DNA of 64,000 nucleotides from Pseudofabraea citricarpa. Its lineage: Eukaryota; Ascomycota; Leotiomycetes; Helotiales; Dermateaceae. Where the stretch lies: the NCBI GenBank assembly GCA_029641185.1, contig JAPWGK010000002.1, positions 1,860,001 through 1,924,000 on the forward strand. Reading direction: 5' to 3'. This document shows positions 46,962 through 59,212 of this stretch, one piece after another. Position numbers and translations under genes: made by a program. The notes under the pieces are model-generated. The model did not search any database and was not told the origin of the DNA. It saw only the letters and a list, made by a program, of their open reading frames with translations. Position 1 is the first letter of the stretch. Each line of letters starts with the position of its first letter.

Positions 46962-49794
46962 TTTTGTGATTGATCCAGGGACAGGAATTCATGGTATCAA
47001 TAATAACTGGTCAGTCAGCCTGTTAAGCGTGTGTGTGTGGCCGTGACCGTGATCAGCTTTCTGCTCTGCTTTTTGCTCTCCTTCAGACGTGGCAGTGGCA
47101 CCGTGGCCCGCAGATGAACGGGTGGAGAACAGGAAATACTAGGGTCCACAGTCATGCTTTATCAGAGAGTTAGCGCCGCGGCAACGGCCACACGTGACGG
47201 GATCCACGGATTGGAGGCGGCTTGGACGCAAAAGGGGTTGCAGACAAGCCTTCAGGAAGCGAGTCTGCTGAAGCGCAGGCTTAAAAAAGACAGCAGTAGG
47301 GATCAAGGGACTACAACAGTCGTATGCTAATGTATTCTGCGTGGCTCGGTCCTGCTCACACGCTGCCTGCTGCCATGTTGCCTGCCACTCATGATCCCCA
47401 GATGGCCAGGGCCACTCAAAAGGTCAGACGAAGAAGAAGACAGCCGATCCTCCACTGTTGCTGGCTGGCCCCTACAGTGCAGCAGTACCTAGGTACAGAG
47501 TATACCCTCCCACTCACTTGCAACTTGCAACCTGCAACCCACTGCCACCAACCATCAACCTCCCCTCCCGCAACCTGCTGGCGTCCAAGCACACCAAGAA
47601 GCAGGAGGCAACGGCCAGCTGCCAGTTGCCAGCGTCTTCAACCTCCACCTCCACGCTCGCCGTCCCCTGCCGCCACCAGCAAATTTTCGCCCCGTGAGCC
47701 CAATCAATCACCAACTCCGGCTCTGCCGTATCAGCGCACCAACAAATATACTTCTTCGCCCAATCTCCTGCTTGAGCAGCGCGGCAGTGTCGTCGATCAA
47801 TTCCTGGATTAATAGCTCATCCTCCACAGGTATTCCTACATTCGAAACCGATGGCACAGACGTTCGGTCGCGCGGTCCGGCCAAGGGTACGTAATTGTAT
47901 ATACCGCTCCACTAGCAGCCAATTTGATAAGCCCGGTGTCAGCATCAGGTTCAGAGAACGAAAATAAGTAACAGAGGGTCCCGAGGTCCCGAGAATTAAC
48001 AATAGAATATCCTTTGCCGTGACTGCTTCACCGAATGTAGGATGTGTTCTGTTGGCGACCGACTGCCCAAGACGTCGTGATGATCTGCTAGAAATGTCCG
48101 ACAGGAGTGAACTAATATAGACACCGAGACAGAGAGCAGTTTTAGACGCTTCGTGGATCATACCACTGCTAGACGCCTTGATTCCAGTGCGCCTGCATAC
48201 TTGCTCGCCCCATTTCGTGCGTCTTGGAGAGTAACTCGATAGAATCCTCGCCCGTCTGCTTTCGGTGACACACTTGACTCCGAGCTCTTTACAAGCTTTC
48301 TCGTTGTATGCTGGGTGCTTTGGCCGCTCTCGCATGACCAGCATGTCTGTAGCAACACCAGATCACGGTTCACCCTTCCATCGTCCCATGTAGTATCGGA
48401 ACATAGTTTCCTATATCCACGGGTATGATCAATGGCCGAGAAGGATTCGCTAGAAAGTCCGAGTGGTATCTGACTGAAGACAGTGATCTCTGCAGGCCAT
48501 TGCAGGTTTTGCGAGAAGGGGTGAATAAGGTAGCGAGCGCGTAGCCAGCAAGGTAATACAAGCCGATCAGAAGGGCGTTCGCGATCGTTCGATTGCCTGC
48601 CTACTGTAGAGTACCATGATCAGCCGGGTAGTCTGTGTGGTAGTCCCTAGGATACCGATATAGAACAAAGAAAAAGAGCAATCAAGGAAATCGAGAAGAT
48701 GAAACGGGCTCTGTATACCAATACTACTGTACAGTGTAAACCCGCGTGGAGTAGGTGCTAGTACTAGGTGCTCAGCCTGCACTATCTTGTCCAGATCATG
48801 ACCAGCAGCGAATTGCCTTGTATCTGAGTACCTGAGCACCATCAGAACCACAATATCTGTGTATCATCTTGCACCAAATCGAGAGCTTGCTGAGAGCAAT
48901 AACAACCGCCCCTTGCCTTCTAGAGCTTTATTGCCCCGCTTGATGGCATGTCGAGTACTGCTCTGGAGGCATCAGCATTGTGCAGAAGTAAAGGGTATTG
49001 CCGAATTAAATATCGAATTGAGGATTTCAATAGTTTGGTGAGGGGAAAGGAAGACTATATGGTGGGATACGTGGAATACCGTGGAGGAAGGTAGATGAGA
49101 CGGCACGCTAAGCAGGTACTAGGTCGGGTTGCGATCCATCATCACGTGCTGCATTGGCATGTAAAGGCATTGCGATGTTGTGCATTGCAAATCGCAAAGC
49201 GCAAGCCGTAACTAGATGATGGCCTGGCGCATGAAGAATAAAACGAAACAGCGGAACTTAAAAGAACCACTGCGCTGGGAATGCCCATCGCACTTACCAG
49301 ATATTTGAGCAGATCGATGGGCTTAAAACAGCAATGACGGCCATATTACATTATGTTATTAAAGGATTATTTATTCCCGAGCCTACTGTATTCCACAGAT
49401 TATTTTATTGCCGGTCGGTCCCAACCCTAACCAGCCGATCGGGAGGCTTTATGCTGTTGGGTTTCTTCTATTATGATAATATCACACCTTAATCGGCTTG
49501 GATCCGACTTCAAGATATATTTAAGAGAGTTTTCTTGTTTCTTCAGAGGATCGTCGACAAGCCTAGTGTCGTTAAACCACATTAATACTAAGCTTACCAA
49601 AAACCATCACACTAGGTACACAACTTTAACAAACAGGTATAAATCTGGCTTATTCCCTGTCATTCCGCACATCCGATAGTCGTTGAATTTCATTCTTTTT
49701 CACAACAATCGCACGCATTCACATCTTGAATTTTGCAACTTATTCCTACATCGGTCCATTACCGAAATTATCGCTACACTCGGTCTCTCACACT
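46962..49794. other. Intergenic region of 2.8 kb
   Basis: Promoter of the Zn2Cys6 gene, then increasingly AT-rich sequence from about 48350 toward the pseudogene. A 175-codon minus-strand frame (47817-48344) has no recognisable feature and no conserved start; I do not call it. Confidence 0.5.
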
Positions 49795-51444
49795 ATGTGT
49801 TCAATATCACTTAACAAAAAGCAATATGATTCAACATGAGATAAATTGCCTAGAGAAATCCGGCTTCTTATTTTCAAAGCCCTGGTGCAAGACGGCTGCA
49901 GACTGGCTCGCTTAGCCACGGTGTCTCGAGAATAGCAAGCCGAACTGGAGCGATATAACTTCGCTCGAATTAAATTAAAACCATCGTGCCTCGTTGAATT
50001 TAGTTTGATGATCCAGCGCAATCGGCATCTCGTTGGCTATATCTGGCTCTGTTTGGAAATTGATAACTATGATTGCCCCAAGTGCGCGCCAGCTCGTGAA
50101 ACGCTCACAGATGAGGAGTGGGAAGACTTATTTTCTATCACCGATACAGATAACTGTCCTATCACCGCAGCATTCCAGACTCTGTTCTCGATTCTCAGCA
50201 TATGGGATCCTAACGGCGATCTGATCCTTGATATTAGTATTTACTCGCCTAGTGACTTAGAAATTGGTTCAAATATCTGACCTTTATGCCCGACACCTTA
50301 GGTGGTGGTATGGAGCAGACGGTATTAAACGAAGCCTATCATGATCCTCAACATGGTTGGGTTGCTAGTTTTCGATACTCCGCTCCGCCCTTGCCGGCTA
50401 TACGCAAAGTTTTCCATTCAGTTATGGGGGAGGGACCGTTTGATAGTGATCAGTTAGAGAACCAGTGGTGGGATCAGCCTCCATCAGTCCCCGCGGTGAC
50501 CTCTTTACTTCTCCGGCAACAGAACCGCCGGAGATGGAAGCCAGGCGCGCTTGCACATATGTTTGCCCGTTTTGCCAGACTCCAGGAAGTCCACTACGAG
50601 CCTTGGAGGGAATGGGGCTTTATGCAGCGGTTTACAGATGGAGGCGAGTATTGCCATGTACCTGCCCAAGTTGTTACTTGCTCTTATTTATATAGGTACC
50701 CTCTTGCTAATCATCCGCATCTGTTATCTAGGTTATCAATCTCTTTTCGAGTCTATTCAACATTCCAACAACAATCTCAAGAGACTTGTACTCTTTGAGA
50801 ACTTTAATCAACAGTACCCAACTATTATGCAGCGATTCCAGTATGGGGAAGACCTGGCCGAATGCGACAGTATTCGCAATCCAGCCCCAACTGTTAGCCG
50901 GACGATCGCGCTCGCCAGCTTTAAGCTTGAACATCTCGCGGCATCTTTTATCGTAGATGCTAGCCATTTCTTCGAAATCGAACCCTCTTAGGAGTGGCCA
51001 AACCTAGTTTCGCTTGCGCTTACTTCAAAAATACTTGCGCCCGACGAGAATTCGATCAAGATTAGAGCTATGCTTCAGGCAGCGGCAGCAGTGGCCATGA
51101 AGATGCCACAACCAGAAATAATGGAGATTTGGAACGGGCGAAAGGGGTTGGCGGCGCTTTTCAAGTATCGAGCGTTCCGTAAGAGATAGCAAGCCATAAT
51201 TACTTGGAGAGGCACATGGAAATTGACCATAGAACAATCTACAATCCAGGCTTGGGAGGCCGTCGTACATAAGTATGACGGCTGGAGCCTCGATGTGGTT
51301 GAGGAACGGCTGGATGAAGCTGCCATCAAGTCTCATGGCGATGCAATTCACGACCTAATGCTCTCAAGCGAGGTCATTCGACCCATCTCGTTGCAGCAGA
51401 TCTGTTTGAAACATAAAGCTCTGGAGGGCGTGCAGACTGTGTAA
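49795..51444 (+). pseudogene. Decayed F-box-type protein gene with nonsense and frameshift mutations
   Basis: The reading frame is F-box-like at its start (LPREIRLLIFKALVQDGCR, then ARLATVSRE). The rest matches, from memory, a repeated fungal F-box family of about 500-550 residues (possibly DUF6546): RRRWKPGALAHMFAR, LVLFENFNQQYP, KLEHLAASFIVDASHFF and MEIWNGRKGLAALFKY. In-frame stops are TGA 49837-49839, TAG 49933-49935 (after VSRE, where Trp is expected), TAG 50989-50991 (just before EWPNL) and TAG 51187-51189. The frame also shifts near 50265-50280 and again between about 50640 and 50740, returning to the first frame. No intron explains the shifts. The gene is inactive. I give no restored protein. 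Confidence 0.75.
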
Positions 51445-51571
51445 TAGCGATTAAATTAACATTCGGTCTCTATTTGTATTACTAAAGCTAAAGACTAGCA
51501 TGGCTTATTACTTTCAAAGAATGTTTTGGCTTGACAGAGGATAACCTAAGCTTGAAACTTGACGTAAAATT

Positions 51572-53355
51572 TCATGTAGTATATCTGAATCCGTGCTGTT
51601 GCTTATCCGTCAAATCAAGAAAGTTGTTGACAAGTCCCTCGTTGATTGAGCCTTCGCGCGTGCCAATTTTCCTGTTCTCAGCCACCGCAATGGCCCAGTA
51701 TGCTGCCATGAGAGCAATGCATAAACAGTAGCAAACAATCATAGCGGTGAAACCCCCAGTGTATGCGGGTGCCTGGGAAGCTCGAAATGTTTGCGGCCCT
51801 ATCAGATTTCCAACAGCATAACCAATGTAAAGGATAGCAAAGACTACGCTCTTCTTAGTATGCCCTGCCGTATTTGCCTGACCGAGCGAGATGCCTATCG
51901 TGATGTCAGCGATTGCCGACCTGTAACTAGGGGGGTGAGGGATTTTGTACCAACTACGTATGGCCCAAAATAAGTATATAGTAGGTAGAGACCAACCATC
52001 TGCCCTCCTTTGTTGGACCGAGGGAGTGCATATACTACGGCAGAACCAATGATTGGAATGCAGCACGCAATAATCGTAATGAGGCATCTGCGGTTGTGCC
52101 ATTTAGCTGCAGCTAAGGAGAAAACAAAAGCTGAGAGCGTTGACATCACTCCCGTAGGCATAGTAAGCAGCGATGCATTGACCCCAGAGAATCCTAGGCC
52201 CGCGATGATCAAGCCACTAAAAGTTATTAGACCACCATTTGGAATATTGATCGAGATATTGAACAGGAACAAGATCCAGGTCTTTGGATCCAGGATCGCT
52301 TCCTTTGCCTGCTCAATCTTGAACGTTCTGTTCACGATTCCTGTCTTGTTGGCGGCTAGTCGAGCCACGGCCTGATATTTTTCTTCGGCATTGAGGAATC
52401 GTGCATTCATCGGATCGTCCGGAAGGTAGATAAATGCGATGATTGAATAGAGCATAGAAACAGATCCTAGAGACCCGTTAGTTGAGAAGGCATAATTGCT
52501 CAAGGAGCATACCAGTCAGAAGGAAAAGGTATTGCCAGATGGCCAGAGGAGCAGTCTTTGGGACATGACCAATTGCCCACGATAGGAACCCATTAACTAC
52601 AGAACTAGCGGCAGCAAACACAAGAGCATTTCTTGGTGGCTGCTCTTCTTTGGTATAAAAGCCAGCTATGATCAGACTTATTCCAGGAACGATGATGGCC
52701 TCCGCCATACCTATAGGAATCAGCCCATTACTCAATACCTAGCGTTTTCAAGCGCATACCCATTAGGAATCGAAGAGTTGCGAGGCCAGCGAAGTTCGAG
52801 CATGCCGGGAGAAGCAGACAAACTGCGGACCATCCAGCAGAGCATGCACACAGGTACTTGGCACTAGGAAGTCGTTGGATCAGATAGGACGAGACGGGCA
52901 TTCCGACGATGGCCTGGGGGCTATTAGCATCACCAGAGGCACGCCTAACTAATGCTTACACCGAGTGATAGGATCGAACCCAGCCAGCTATACTGCTGGC
53001 CAACAAGATGGTTGTCTTGCTTGAGGCCATACAGGGCTGCGGTCCCAAGAGCAACTTTGTCCACGGCTCCGAGAGTAGCGACGAGGAAGAGCTAATTGCA
53101 GGTCAGTATCCCAACCACAACTACTTACCACCTGGCACCTGTGCTCACCATAGGTATCATAACCCAGTCTATCTTCCTCTTGAGTCGCTGCTCTGCCTCC
53201 GTCGTTAAGTGCCCAAAGCCCTGGGTTCTCAGAAGAAATTCGGCAGCTTTATCCGCATTGGCAGGCATCTCGAGGGTAGCATTGACTCGACTCCAGTTTT
53301 TCGCAGGCTCGTGAGCCGGGACGGGCATCGTATCATCGACTTCAGGCTTTGCCAT
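51572..53355 (-). CDS. MFS permease, Dal5/allantoate-type
   Basis: Uptake of a small organic anion or amide (family knowledge); substrate unknown. Six exons: complement of 51572-51894, 51951-52466, 52513-52710, 52760-52913, 52960-53091 and 53149-53355, in phase, giving 509 residues. The start is ATG at 53355 (MAKPEVDDTMPVPAHEP). RLKRKIDWVMIPM begins the first span. VDKVALGTAALYGLKQD, SWLGSILSLG and FLMGMAEAIIVPG are the usual loop and span motifs of this subfamily. The tail ends EGLVNNFLDLTDKQQHGFRYTT, also typical. At the 46-nt intron 2 the proper acceptor is the CAG after a run of Cs; only this keeps the frame. It diverges from the 5-oxoprolinase gene. Confidence 0.92.
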
Positions 53356-54398
53356 ACTGCAAACCTCTATAGTTGCAGAATGGCAGAAGGTTATTATTTA
53401 CTTTTCACGGCATTTTTCCTGTCTCCTAAGCACATGCTAAGTGCCGGTAGAAACCGCGAAGATCATAATGTAAAAGACTATTTGTGAATCGACTCTACTG
53501 GCGGAAATGGCTGGCGGAAGACCCGAATACCAGGATGCAGAGATTACTTGAAAATGACTAACTCGCCACCGTGCCATGGATATGGGCATCGAGCATCTTG
53601 GAATGGCGCCCAAGAGGCCCTACGTTTGCGACAACCACAATGGCCAACATGGCGAGCTGGTTAAAGACGATGTCGACGCCCACATGCATGTATGTAGTTC
53701 GTCGTACATGGAGAATCCGGTCGAGGCGTTGGATTTATGCACCCGCAAGCCCTCGGGGGTCTCGCCAAAGGCTAATATGAGCGATCGTACGACTTTTCTG
53801 AGCGATGCACGAATCTGTGCAATCACGGAGCAAGTCGACACGACCAGGATCGAGTGCCGGAGCAAATGCCCGAATACGTCCAGCTGCGTCTCGCTTGTCG
53901 CTACCTGCCGAGGCCTCGCTCGCATCCTCTTAACGAGCAGAGCTCCTCCTCCTCCTCCTCCTCCTCTTCCTTTCGCTGACAGTACTTCTATTATCATATC
54001 TTATCATATCTGCTCTTGCGCCGCGCTCCAGCATCACCACTCCAGCCCCGCCCAGATGCATTCCTCACGTGCAGCTGCCTAGTCCTTTGCGACCTGTCGA
54101 TTCTCCGTCGTTTCGACCTTCTTTTATTGGATGGCTCTTCAGCTGGCCAGGTATTAGACCACACAGCGTTCCTTCTTTTGCTGATGCTACGGCCTGGTCT
54201 CCGCCCAACAATGTGGTCGAAGAGCCTCCTCATCGACGATGGAGGTCTTTTCTAAAGCCCATTATTATTATGGCGCCTTCTATACCCCCAAAGTTCTGTC
54301 ATCTGTGGTAAGCTCTACGGGTCAGGTATAAGTTTTCGTTTCGTTCACATCCTCTTTTCATCTGAAAACATTCATCCGCTGCCCTCGCTCTACTCAAT
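53356..54398. promoter_or_regulatory. Shared divergent promoter, permease and oxoprolinase
   Basis: 1.04 kb between opposite start codons, with a CTC microsatellite at 53943-53968. Open frames in it have no protein features. Confidence 0.55.
53943..53968. repeat. CTC microsatellite
   Basis: Eight or so CTC units inside the shared permease/oxoprolinase promoter. Confidence 0.8.
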
Positions 54399-57300
54399 AT
54401 GGAATCGACGCAAACAGAGAGAACCGTTCGAAATATCAAGATTGCGATCGGTATGTGTTATGACCCCAGGAAGTCTAATATTGCTTATATATGGGTCAGA
54501 TCGCGGGGGAACTTTTACCGACGTTTGGGCGAGTGCTCCAAATCAACCAGATGTTGTATTAAAGCTTCTTTCTGTAGACCCGGGAAACTATCAGGACGCT
54601 CCGACGGAAGGTATGATCTAGCTGCAAACCAGTTATGTCCATTCACGTTTAATGGCCATAGGGATCCGCCGCGTACTGTCCATCTATGGAGGCATCGAAA
54701 TTCCCCGTGGAGCTGCACTTCCCAAGACCAATTTACAAATTGTGAGGATGGGAACAACAGTTGCTACGAATGCTCTTCTTGAGCGCAAAGGTCGACGCCA
54801 CGCTTTCCTTGTTACCAAAGGGTTCCGGGATCTACTCAAGATTGGCTATCAATCTCGTCCCCGGCTCTTCGACCTTGATATAGTCAAGCCCGAGGTTCTG
54901 TTTTCAGAGGTCCATGAAATCGATGAGCGGGTGACCATTGAGGGATTCGATGAAAATTTCGATGGGACTATAAGAACCGATGTCGATGAGATCCCTGGGG
55001 TTTTGGTCAGGGGTTCAAGCGGCGATTTGGTACGGATTTTAAAGCCTTTGGATGAGGATGCTGTAAAATCCAAGCTCACAGAATTGCGTCAGAGAGGAAT
55101 CGACACAGTAGCCATATGTTTCACTCACTCCCACATATTTGGGCACCATGAAAAGAGAGCAGGTGAACTTGCGGAGAAGGCTGGGTTTGCACATATCTCA
55201 CTTTCTTCTGCTGTGGCTGCAAACATGATCAAAATGGTGCCCCGAGGAAGCTCTGCCTCTGCTGACGCATACCTCACTCCTGAGATCAAGGCATATCTGC
55301 GCAGCTTTACGAGAGGCTTTGAAGGTGGGCACCTGGACGATGTCAAATGCGATTTCATGCAATCAGACGGTGGTCTCGTTGATCATAATCGCTTCAGCGG
55401 ACTTAAAGGGATCCTCAGCGGCCCAGCAGGTGAGGAATAAAAGAAGCTATTTGATGAGATTAAATTGATTTCTTAACAGGCGGCGTCGTCGGCTGTGCCA
55501 GAACTTGCTATGAGCAAGGCACTGCCACTCCTATAGTGTGCTTTGACATGGGAGGCACTTCAACAGACGTTTCACGATTTGGTGGTACGTTTGAACACGT
55601 CTTTGAAAGTACCACGGCTGGCGTGACAATTCAGAGTCCCCAGCTCGATATCAATACTGTCGCTGCAGGGGGCGGTTCTATATTGGCCTGGCGGAATGGA
55701 CTCTTTGCAGTAGGGCCCGAAAGTGCCTCCTCTCATCCAGGACCTGCATGCTACCGCAAAGGAGGTCCACTAGCAGTTACAGACGCCAATCTATTCCTCG
55801 GCCGTTTGGTTCCCGGACTGTTCCCTAATATATTCGGTAGCAGTGAACAAGAGCCTTTGGATGCTCATATTGTAACTGCTAAACTGGAGGAGATGACTAA
55901 AGTTATCAATGCCGAGACTGGCAAGTCACTGTCAACCGAAGAAGTCGCTTATGGATACCTCGATGTTGCAAATGAGGCCATGTGCCGGCCAATTCGGTCC
56001 TTGACAGAAGGAAAAGGCTACGAGATTAGCAAGCATCGTCTTGGTATTTTTGGTGGTGCAGGCGGGCAGCATGCGTGCGAAATCGCCTTGAAACTTGGAA
56101 TCAAAACCATCGTGATCCATAAGTATTCAAGTATTTTGTCAGCATACGGCATGGCGCTAGCCGATGTTGTCCATGAAGAACAGGAGCCCACAAACGAAAT
56201 CTACAATGAAGACGCGGAACCCCGGCTTGAAAAGCGAATCACCGATCTGAAGTCGGCTGTTACAGCCCATCTGGTCGACCAAGGAGTTGCGGAGAATCAA
56301 ATATCTTACGAATGCTACCTTAATATGCGATACAAGGGCACAGAGACTCCGATGATGGTTCTCAGACCCTCCGATGGCGATTACCGAGCAGAGTTTCTTC
56401 GAACACATCTTCGGGAATTCAGTTTCCTGTTCCCTTTGGAAAGGAACATCTTAGTCGACGACGTGAGGGTTAGAGGTATTGGTAGTAGCAGTAGGCATGC
56501 CAATGATAGCGAAATCCTTGGTCAAGAACTCTTGGAGATGAAATTCAATCCTGTGCGTGAAAATCAGGTTGAGAGAAAGGTCCGTGGTTTGTCATGTTTA
56601 CTATAACGATATACTAATGAGTCAGATTCAAACATACTTCAAATCAGGTGGTAAGCAGACAACACCAGTTTACAAGCTCGCTGAGCTTACCCCGGGTATT
56701 TCAATCCTTGGCCCCGCAATTATTATAGACAATACGCAAACTCTTGTGGTAATTCCAAGCGCTGAGGCTCGTATTTTAACCTCCCATGTCGTGATTGAGA
56801 TCAACACTAAAAATCCTTCAACACAAGACACCATCCTGGCTGTCGATCCAGTTCATCTTTCCGTATTTGGACATAGATTCATGGGCATAGCCGAACAAAT
56901 GGGTCGTACGTTACAAAAGACAGCTGTCTCCTTGAATATCAAGGAACGCTTAGACTTTTCTTGCGCGGTATTTGGACCAGATGCTGGTCTAGTGGCCAAT
57001 GCGCCGCATATTCCAGTCCATCTTGGTTCCATGAGTTATGCAGTACAATATCAGCATGATTTGTATGCAGGACAGCTGAAGCGAGGTGATGTTTTGGTCT
57101 CCAATCACCCCGAGAGTGGAGGAACGCATCTTCCGGATCTGACAGTTATAACTCCTGTTTTCGGAGATGGTGATAAGATTGCCTTTTATGTTGCTGCGAG
57201 AGGACATCATACTGATATCGGTGGCTCCGACGGGACTTCTATGCCCCCAAATTCGACTGAATTATGGCAAGAAGGTGCACAGATGCGTTCTTTCAAACTC

Positions 57301-58611
57301 ATAGAGAACGGTAATTTTGACGAAGAAGGAATCGTCAAGATCCTGCTCCAGCCAGGAAATTACCCCGGCTGCAATGGAAGTCGACGTTTGTCCGATAACA
57401 TCTCTGATCTGAAAGCACAGGTTGCTGCAAACAACAAAGGAGCTACACTGATCAAGAGTCTTATGAAAGAGTACACACAAGATGTTGTTCAGCTCTACAT
57501 GCAGGCAATTCAAGACAACGCAGAAACAGCTGTTCGATCATTTCTCTCAAAAGCGATCAAAAGACTCGGGCCACACCTGACAGCAATTGACTCGATGGAC
57601 AACGGTTCCCAAATCCAGCTGAATATCGCAATCAAAGAGGATGGGTCCGCAGTTTTCGATTTCACCGGCACTGGTTGTGAGATGCTCAGTAACTTGAACG
57701 CCCCGCCTGCAATCACGTACTCAGCAATCATTTACACTCTGCGTCTCTTAACTGGAACTGAAATTCCGATGAACCAAGGGTGTCTAGCACCAATAACGGT
57801 GATCCTCCCCGAGGGAAGTTTTCTCAATCCCGCAGCAGGTCCAGCAGTCTGTGCTGGGAACACGCAAACCTCTCAACGAGTAGTGGATACCATCCTCCAC
57901 GCGTTCAAAGCCTCGGCCGCATCTCAAGGATGTATGAACTGTCTTGGTTTCTTTGGGGGCGGTGGTTTAGATGCAGATGGTAAGCCACTTCCGGGCTCTG
58001 CATATGCATTTGGTGAGACTATTGCTGGAGGTAGTGGTGCGACGAGTACAGCGCACGGGGCTAGTGCTGTCGCTGTCCATATGACAAATACACGCATCAC
58101 CGACCCCGAATCCCTTGAGAAACGCTATCCTGTTCTCCTGCGTGAGTTCTCTATCCGTGAAGGGACTGGTGGCAAAGGTATCCATAATGGGGGAGATGGA
58201 TGTGTGCGAGATATGGAGTGTCGAGCACCACTGAAGTTTAGCGTTATCACCGAGAGAAGAGTTATCGCTCCTTATGGTTTGGAGTATGTTCTACTCCCAG
58301 AGTTATGTCGAGCATTTGCTAACGAGATATACAGTGGCGGAGAACCTGGTGAGAAAGGGGCTAACTATTGGGTTAAGAAGAGACCTGATGGTTCCGATAG
58401 ATGGGTTAGCATGGGACCGAAGAATATGGTACAGATGCAGACTGGAGATCGATGTGTGATTCATACTCCTGGTGGTGGTGGATGGGGTGTTCCTGGTGCA
58501 GGCTCTTTGGACATTAAAGTGAATGGGTTATTTGAGCAAGGCGGAATTCATGTCCCAAGGGCAGCTGGAAGTCTTGCTACCTATGAGGACATTCAAGGCG
58601 GACAGCATTAG
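54399..58611 (+). CDS. 5-oxoprolinase/hydantoinase, fused A and B subunits (Oxp1-like)
   Basis: ATP-dependent ring opening of 5-oxo-L-proline to glutamate, part of glutathione turnover, or of a related hydantoin (family knowledge). Exons: 54399-54450, 54500-54610, 54662-55429, 55480-56579 and 56626-58611, in phase, giving 1338 residues, close to yeast Oxp1. Seen: the N-terminal phosphate-binding stretch [12 protein letters not shown] rebuilt across intron 1; [24 protein letters not shown] and LSGPAGGVVGCA across intron 3; the second nucleotide motif [11 protein letters not shown]; and [11 protein letters not shown]. The B half has [24 protein letters not shown] and, at the end, [12 protein letters not shown]. 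No targeting signal, so cytosolic. Substrate choice between oxoproline and hydantoin is not settled by sequence reading. Confidence 0.93.
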
Positions 58612-59212
58612 CTTGCTAATACGTCTTGTCTGCCTACTTTGCTCTTTTTAAGCGCAAACCAATGGGATGCATAGTTTCTAGACTTATTTCTGCGCTCTAT
58701 AGACAGCATTTAGATCTATATATCAATACAGCAAGTAGAATTCTGAGCATTAGTTTGATATAGATAGCTGAGATCGAGAATTTCCAACCTTTGGTATACT
58801 AAAAGAAATCCAAGTATTGTACATGATAACTCAGCCGACATACGCATAAATCAACAATGGCGTCGTGGATATATTTGTGAGAATTTACGGAACGAAAGAA
58901 TCCATGGCACTTGCAGTAAAAAGCTTCCTTTAACTTAGTGAAATTCTGCTATCAGCGTTGAATAAAAAAGTATGCAAAATGATATTACCAGGTGTGTGAT
59001 TTGGGGGCGGATATGCATGTGCAGGGTTCAGCCGCGCGCCATGTTGCGTGCGGCACATCATCACGAACTAGAGGCAACAACCTCTATCGTCTCTTCAAAT
59101 CCCAAGATCATGTTCAAGCCTATCTCTTTTGTCTTCTGCGACACTGATTGGGCCACGAATCTGTCTCTTCAAGGCATAGACTTTGGTTCCCAGCCACAGC
59201 GTGGAGTAAGTG
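58612..59212. other. Intergenic region
   Basis: 601 bp, AT-rich after the oxoprolinase stop. No gene seen. Confidence 0.6.

Noticed and set aside
47817..48344. 175-codon open frame on the minus strand
   Set aside because: No domain, signal or conserved-looking stretch; adjacent frames do not chain into exons. Could be a remnant, but nothing supports a call.
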